A stretch of DNA of 10,585 nt, from positions 1-10,585 of the forward strand of contig CAKOGP040002046.1 of the NCBI GenBank assembly GCA_933822405.4, given 5' to 3'. Under the pieces are notes generated by a model. It was not told the DNA's origin, made no database searches, and saw nothing but the letters and a program-made list of their open reading frames with translations. The translations under genes and the position numbers were made by a program. Origin of the DNA: Cylindrotheca closterium. Taxonomy: Eukaryota > Bacillariophyta > Bacillariophyceae > Bacillariales > Bacillariaceae. Of this stretch, positions 7,861 through 10,585 are shown one piece after another (position 1 is the first letter of the stretch; the number at the start of each line of letters is the position of its first letter).

Positions 7861-9375
7861 ATGACTCGCTCGGTTGTAGATTACGAGTATCTCATGAATA
7901 CATCGTTTACTGATAGTAACAAGTCAGTGCGATCAAATGTCTGTCCCCGTTGGGAACGTAAACGTCAAAACGCGCGGGATAGAGCACCCCTTTCCTCCAA
8001 AAATGGTGGTGACAGATTCATCCCTAATCGAGCTGGTATGAACATGGAACTTTCCAAGCACATATTTCGAGGTGATACGGAAGATATGACAATGTCGGAT
8101 GGGCCAGAGGGAGAAACCCAAAGTCATCTTCCAAGCAACCAGCAAGTCGTTCCCGATGCTAACAAGCAAGAGTACCAATCTCGGCTCAGTGCAGCGCTTC
8201 TCGGTGTCGATGATAAATCCAACAATCGCATTATGAGCTTCAAGGACAAAGCTCCGCAACCAAAGGGGGATACTGTCAACAACTTGAACGTTCTATATTC
8301 CGCCGCTAGATCTGGGCCGCAGAAGAAGTCGAACGCAAAACTAGCAAGTCGCCCGATTCCTTCTGCACCAAGTCGAGTTCTCGATGCTCCAGACCTTATG
8401 GACGACTACTACCTGAACTTGATATCTTGGAGCGATACAAATATCCTTGCAGTAGCCCTTGCAAATACTGTATACCTCTGGAATGCAGGAACCGGCGACA
8501 TCCACGAGCTCTGTACATATGACGATGGACCTTCTTCGCATATCTCGTCAGTGGCATGGGTGCAAGAGGGAGGGGCACATCTGGCAGTGGGTACTTCTGG
8601 TGGCAAGACACAGCTTTGGGATGTTCATGCCTGCAAACAGCTTCGTTCCATGGATGGACATACCGACCGCGTGGGTTCCATGGCATGGAATCGGCATATT
8701 CTGAGCACCGGGAGCCGCGACACGAATATTGTCAACCATGATGTCAGAGTTTCGAAGCACAATGTGGCGACTCTTTCTGCGCATTGCCAAGAAGTTTGTG
8801 GACTAACTTGGAGTAATGATGGAGAAGTGTTGGCAAGCGGTGGTAACGACAATCTATTGTGTCTCTGGGATGCAACGCAAACAAGCCTCAACAATCCTGG
8901 TCCCAGATTTCAGTTGACTGACCATCAAGCTGCCGTAAAGGCGCTTGCGTGGTCTCCTCATGAACGCCATCTCCTAGCGACAGGAGGGGGAACAGCTGAT
9001 CGTTGTATCAAATTCTGGAACTCTCAGACCGGAGCTTGTCTAAACTCCATCGACACAGGATCACAAGTCTGCGCCTTGCAGTGGAGTCCCTTCGAGAAGG
9101 AGATTCTTTCCAGTCATGGATTTGCTCGCAACCAACTTTGCCTGTGGAAGTACCCATCCATGGGGAAGATCAAAGAGTTGGAGGGACATACATCACGGGT
9201 ATTGCATATGTGCGTTAGTCCCGATGGTAGTACTATTGTTTCTGCTGCTGGTGATGAGACGTTGCGCTTCTGGGAAATCTTTGCAGCTCCATCAAAGAAG
9301 CACCAGTCTTCTTCGCATTACTCGGCAAGTGGCAACAGTTCTTCAAAGCTCAGCTGGACTTCGCAAATTCGATGA
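7861..9375 (+). CDS. CDC20: CDC20-like APC/C activator, WD40 protein (504 aa)
   Basis: CDC20 recruits substrates such as cyclin B and securin to the anaphase-promoting complex at metaphase and is the target of the spindle checkpoint. The C-box DRFIPNR is at residues 51-57, followed by MNMELSKHIF. Residues 122-147 (NRIMSFKDKAP, NVLYS) and 164-183 (RPIPSAPSRVLDAPDLMDDY) are the family linker. Seven WD40 blades end near YLW 207, QLWD 254, HDVR 296, CLWD 337, KFWN 387, CLWK 429 and FWE 472. The protein ends in Ile-Arg, the tail that binds APC3-type TPR subunits. YYLNLISWS, the NTVYLWNA strand and LAVGTS favour CDC20 over CDH1/FZR. No KEN box is seen. Length is close to the usual 500 residues and there is no intron in the coding region. 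An in-frame TGA at 7855-7857 makes ATG 7861 the first start; a later ATG at codon 12 is an alternative. Confidence 0.96.
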   Translation: MTRSVVDYEYLMNTSFTDSNKSVRSNVCPRWERKRQNARDRAPLSSKNGGDRFIPNRAGMNMELSKHIFRGDTEDMTMSDGPEGETQSHLPSNQQVVPDANKQEYQSRLSAALLGVDDKSNNRIMSFKDKAPQPKGDTVNNLNVLYSAARSGPQKKSNAKLASRPIPSAPSRVLDAPDLMDDYYLNLISWSDTNILAVALANTVYLWNAGTGDIHELCTYDDGPSSHISSVAWVQEGGAHLAVGTSGGKTQLWDVHACKQLRSMDGHTDRVGSMAWNRHILSTGSRDTNIVNHDVRVSKHNVATLSAHCQEVCGLTWSNDGEVLASGGNDNLLCLWDATQTSLNNPGPRFQLTDHQAAVKALAWSPHERHLLATGGGTADRCIKFWNSQTGACLNSIDTGSQVCALQWSPFEKEILSSHGFARNQLCLWKYPSMGKIKELEGHTSRVLHMCVSPDGSTIVSAAGDETLRFWEIFAAPSKKHQSSSHYSASGNSSSKLSWTSQIR

Positions 9376-9399
9376 GCTCAATCGCGGGAATGCAACTGA

Positions 9400-9405
9400 A
9401 ATAAA
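9400..9405 (+). terminator. Possible proximal poly(A) signal of CDC20
   Basis: An AATAAA hexamer lies 25 bases after the CDC20 stop codon. It is close for a 3' UTR; the later copy is the better candidate. Confidence 0.3.
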
Positions 9406-9526
9406 ATTGGCATCTGTTAGACACCCCATGGAAGGCTACACCCCAAGGGAGACCACAGATCTAGTACCACGAGGCACATGGAATTCAGATGAGTAAAAAC
9501 CATAGGGTATAAAAACTAAATCTATA

Positions 9527-9532
9527 AATAAA
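9527..9532 (+). terminator. Likely poly(A) signal of CDC20
   Basis: An AATAAA hexamer sits in an AT-rich stretch about 150 bases after the stop codon, giving an ordinary-sized 3' UTR. Hexamer use varies between protist lineages, so this is a candidate only. Confidence 0.45.
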
Positions 9533-9654
9533 AGCTTTTGAAAGACCAAGGTATCCATGACAGTTTACTTTCTGATTATATTCAGTGGTGTGATGTTGCG
9601 ACAACAACCCAAACAAAAATTTTTGGTACGGTTGATGAAGAAGCGAGAGATCAT

Positions 9655-10019
9655 CTAAGGAGGTAACAGATCATTTGAAGGTGGTAGTTGCTCTTTTTCT
9701 TGCATTTCACCATCTTTGAATGTTGCATCCGCATCACATGAAGTTACTTTTTCGTTTTCATCCGATTCTTTTTTCGCCGTTTCCTCAACTTGTGCTTATT
9801 CATCATCTTTCGGCGTCGTTTCAAGGTGCTGATCATTACCAATCCATCATAGAGAAGATCTTTCAAACCTTGCCATCGTGTTCTAGCAACCAGAGTCTGT
9901 ACTGGTGGCAGGGGGGGTGACAGCGAATATTCACGCAACCTGAAGACTCTATTCGTAAATCTATGTGATGCATCTTGTCGTTGCACAGCTAGCCCAAGCC
10001 GCCTAGTCACACTGAACAT
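9655..10019 (-). pseudogene. Possible broken coding remnant with acidic C-terminal tail
   Basis: A frame from ATG 10019 has 60 residues of ordinary composition ending in TRWQGLKDLLYDGL, then turns into a Lys/Arg run that looks like out-of-frame reading. One base over, from about 9840, a second frame reads as a hydrophilic acidic protein end: NDQHLETTPKDDE, a TAA at 9796-9798, then a Glu/Lys-rich stretch and a final PPSNDLLPP before TAG 9655-9657. The simplest reading is one old C-terminus with a frameshift near 9840 and one nonsense codon. I recognise no family. It lies tail to tail with CDC20. An unrecognised intron, or chance open frames in an A-rich strand, are alternatives; the fragment is short and the support is modest. 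Confidence 0.3.
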
Positions 10020-10255
10020 CTCTTGCTACTGGTACCAGGTAGTGTTGTGTGAGGTACGGTATGTTTGGGAAAGTGAAAAAAAATAGGTCATGAGTCATGA
10101 CATTTTCAATTCACCGATCGGGACTTCCTTAGTCCCCATTCAATGTACCATCTTCATTCATTGCCTCTCAGAAACAGCACAATCTGATCCAACTGAAGTT
10201 GTGTGAGAACATAAAACATGTAATACTTATTGCCAACTTACCCTAGCTATGATTC
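10020..10255. other. Non-coding spacer
   Basis: No coding signal is seen on either strand. It holds the palindrome at 10087-10101 and, on the minus strand, a GTAAGT at 10241-10236 paired with a TTCAG at 10197-10193, which could be a very short intron but follows in-frame stops. It is probably the 3' flank of the right-edge gene. Confidence 0.4.
10087..10101. repeat. 15-bp palindrome around an AP-1/bZIP-type core
   Basis: GTCATGA, a single central G, and TCATGAC form a perfect 7+1+7 inverted repeat. Its core TGAGTCA (10091-10097) is the classic AP-1/GCN4 bZIP site. No promoter can be tied to it here, so function is open. Confidence 0.4.
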
Positions 10256-10585
10256 CTAGAGCTGATACTTGAGGGTATTGACTTCACCTTGCATTCATGA
10301 TGCATTGCAGGCATGAGGTTGTAAATACCACCAGTGGATCAAGTCTCAGTAAACTTAGCCTCCTTGTGAAGACATCACTGCATACCTCGATCTGCTTCAG
10401 TAGCAAGATCAGGCAAATCTTCAATTTTACTAGCGTAGTGCCAGTCGGATTGAAGTTCGACGTTAGTCGTTCCAGCAGGACATGGAATAAGATAGACATC
10501 ATTGCCATTCTCATCCTTTCCCTTGATAGCATCGTGAAAGACATTTGACGTATCAAAATAGCCAGTCTTCACAACTTGCGGAGTT
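10256..10585 (-). CDS. 3' end of an unidentified gene, probably two exons
   Basis: The minus-strand frame is open from the right edge inward and reads as a normal soluble protein: TGYFDTSNVFHDAIKGKDEN, then DVYLIPCPAGTTNVEL and KIEDLPDLATEADRG. No ATG begins it (the earliest start-like codon is GTG), so the start lies outside the window. The uninterrupted frame stops at TGA 10375, but GTATG at 10385 is a good donor. Splicing to either AAG acceptor near 10288 or 10282 keeps the frame and gives a short tail ending NTLKYQL before TAG 10256-10258. I recognise no domain; the Cys-Pro and Gly-Thr-Thr segment is not diagnostic. Without the intron the protein would simply end three residues after ADR. 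The gene is convergent with CDC20, with the broken remnant between. Confidence 0.45.
10282..10385 (-). other. Predicted intron of the right-edge gene
   Basis: On the minus strand GTATGCAG opens at 10385, and AAG acceptors end at 10288 and 10282; both join in the same frame to a short terminal exon. Size is about 98-104 bases, ordinary for protist introns. The acceptors are AAG rather than the more usual CAG or TAG, and no strong polypyrimidine tract is seen. Confidence 0.35.

Noticed and set aside
9116..9496. Plus-strand frame overlapping the CDC20 end and reading on 120 bases past its stop
   Set aside because: The tail looks fairly protein-like, but the frame overlaps WD40 repeats 6-7 out of phase, and CDC20 ends properly with its Ile-Arg tail.
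1..10585. CRISPR array, tRNA or rRNA genes, bacterial operons
   Set aside because: No regularly spaced repeats, no cloverleaf or rRNA-like segments, and the genes are eukaryotic.

Overview
This looks like a eukaryotic nuclear window, most likely from a diatom or related stramenopile. The clearest gene is an intron-free CDC20-type cell-cycle gene. The retroelement reads like families I associate with diatom genomes. That taxonomic call rests on recognition, not on a search, so it is moderate.

Positions 1 to about 7200 (minus strand) hold a decayed retrotransposon running right to left. In order it has a gag-like gene (7143 to about 4586, with an N-terminal cysteine cluster and coiled coils); a pol-like frame (from about 4534) starting with a large domain of unknown function; a reverse transcriptase with a YVDD box; a four-acidic-residue RNase H; a conserved post-RNase H region; and a cysteine-rich segment leading into what I infer is a tyrosine-recombinase-type protein cut off by the left edge. 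This order (gag, RT, RNase H, recombinase) is that of DIRS/Ngaro-like elements. The copy is dead: in-frame stops of all three types and at least two single-base frameshifts break it. The 548-residue gag N-terminal part is still open.

Positions 7144 to 7860 are a shared upstream region between the retroelement (minus) and CDC20 (plus), head to head. They hold no convincing gene, only candidate regulatory sequences.

Positions 7861 to 9375 encode a complete 504-residue CDC20 homologue: C-box, seven WD40 repeats and C-terminal Ile-Arg tail. Two AATAAA signals follow it.

Positions 9376 to 10585 hold a probable broken coding remnant on the minus strand (9655 to 10019), a non-coding stretch with a bZIP-like palindrome, and the 3' end of an unidentified minus-strand gene that runs off the right edge and probably contains one intron.

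The host genes and the retroelement have no visible functional link beyond proximity: the element's 5' end lies about 0.7 kb upstream of the CDC20 start.
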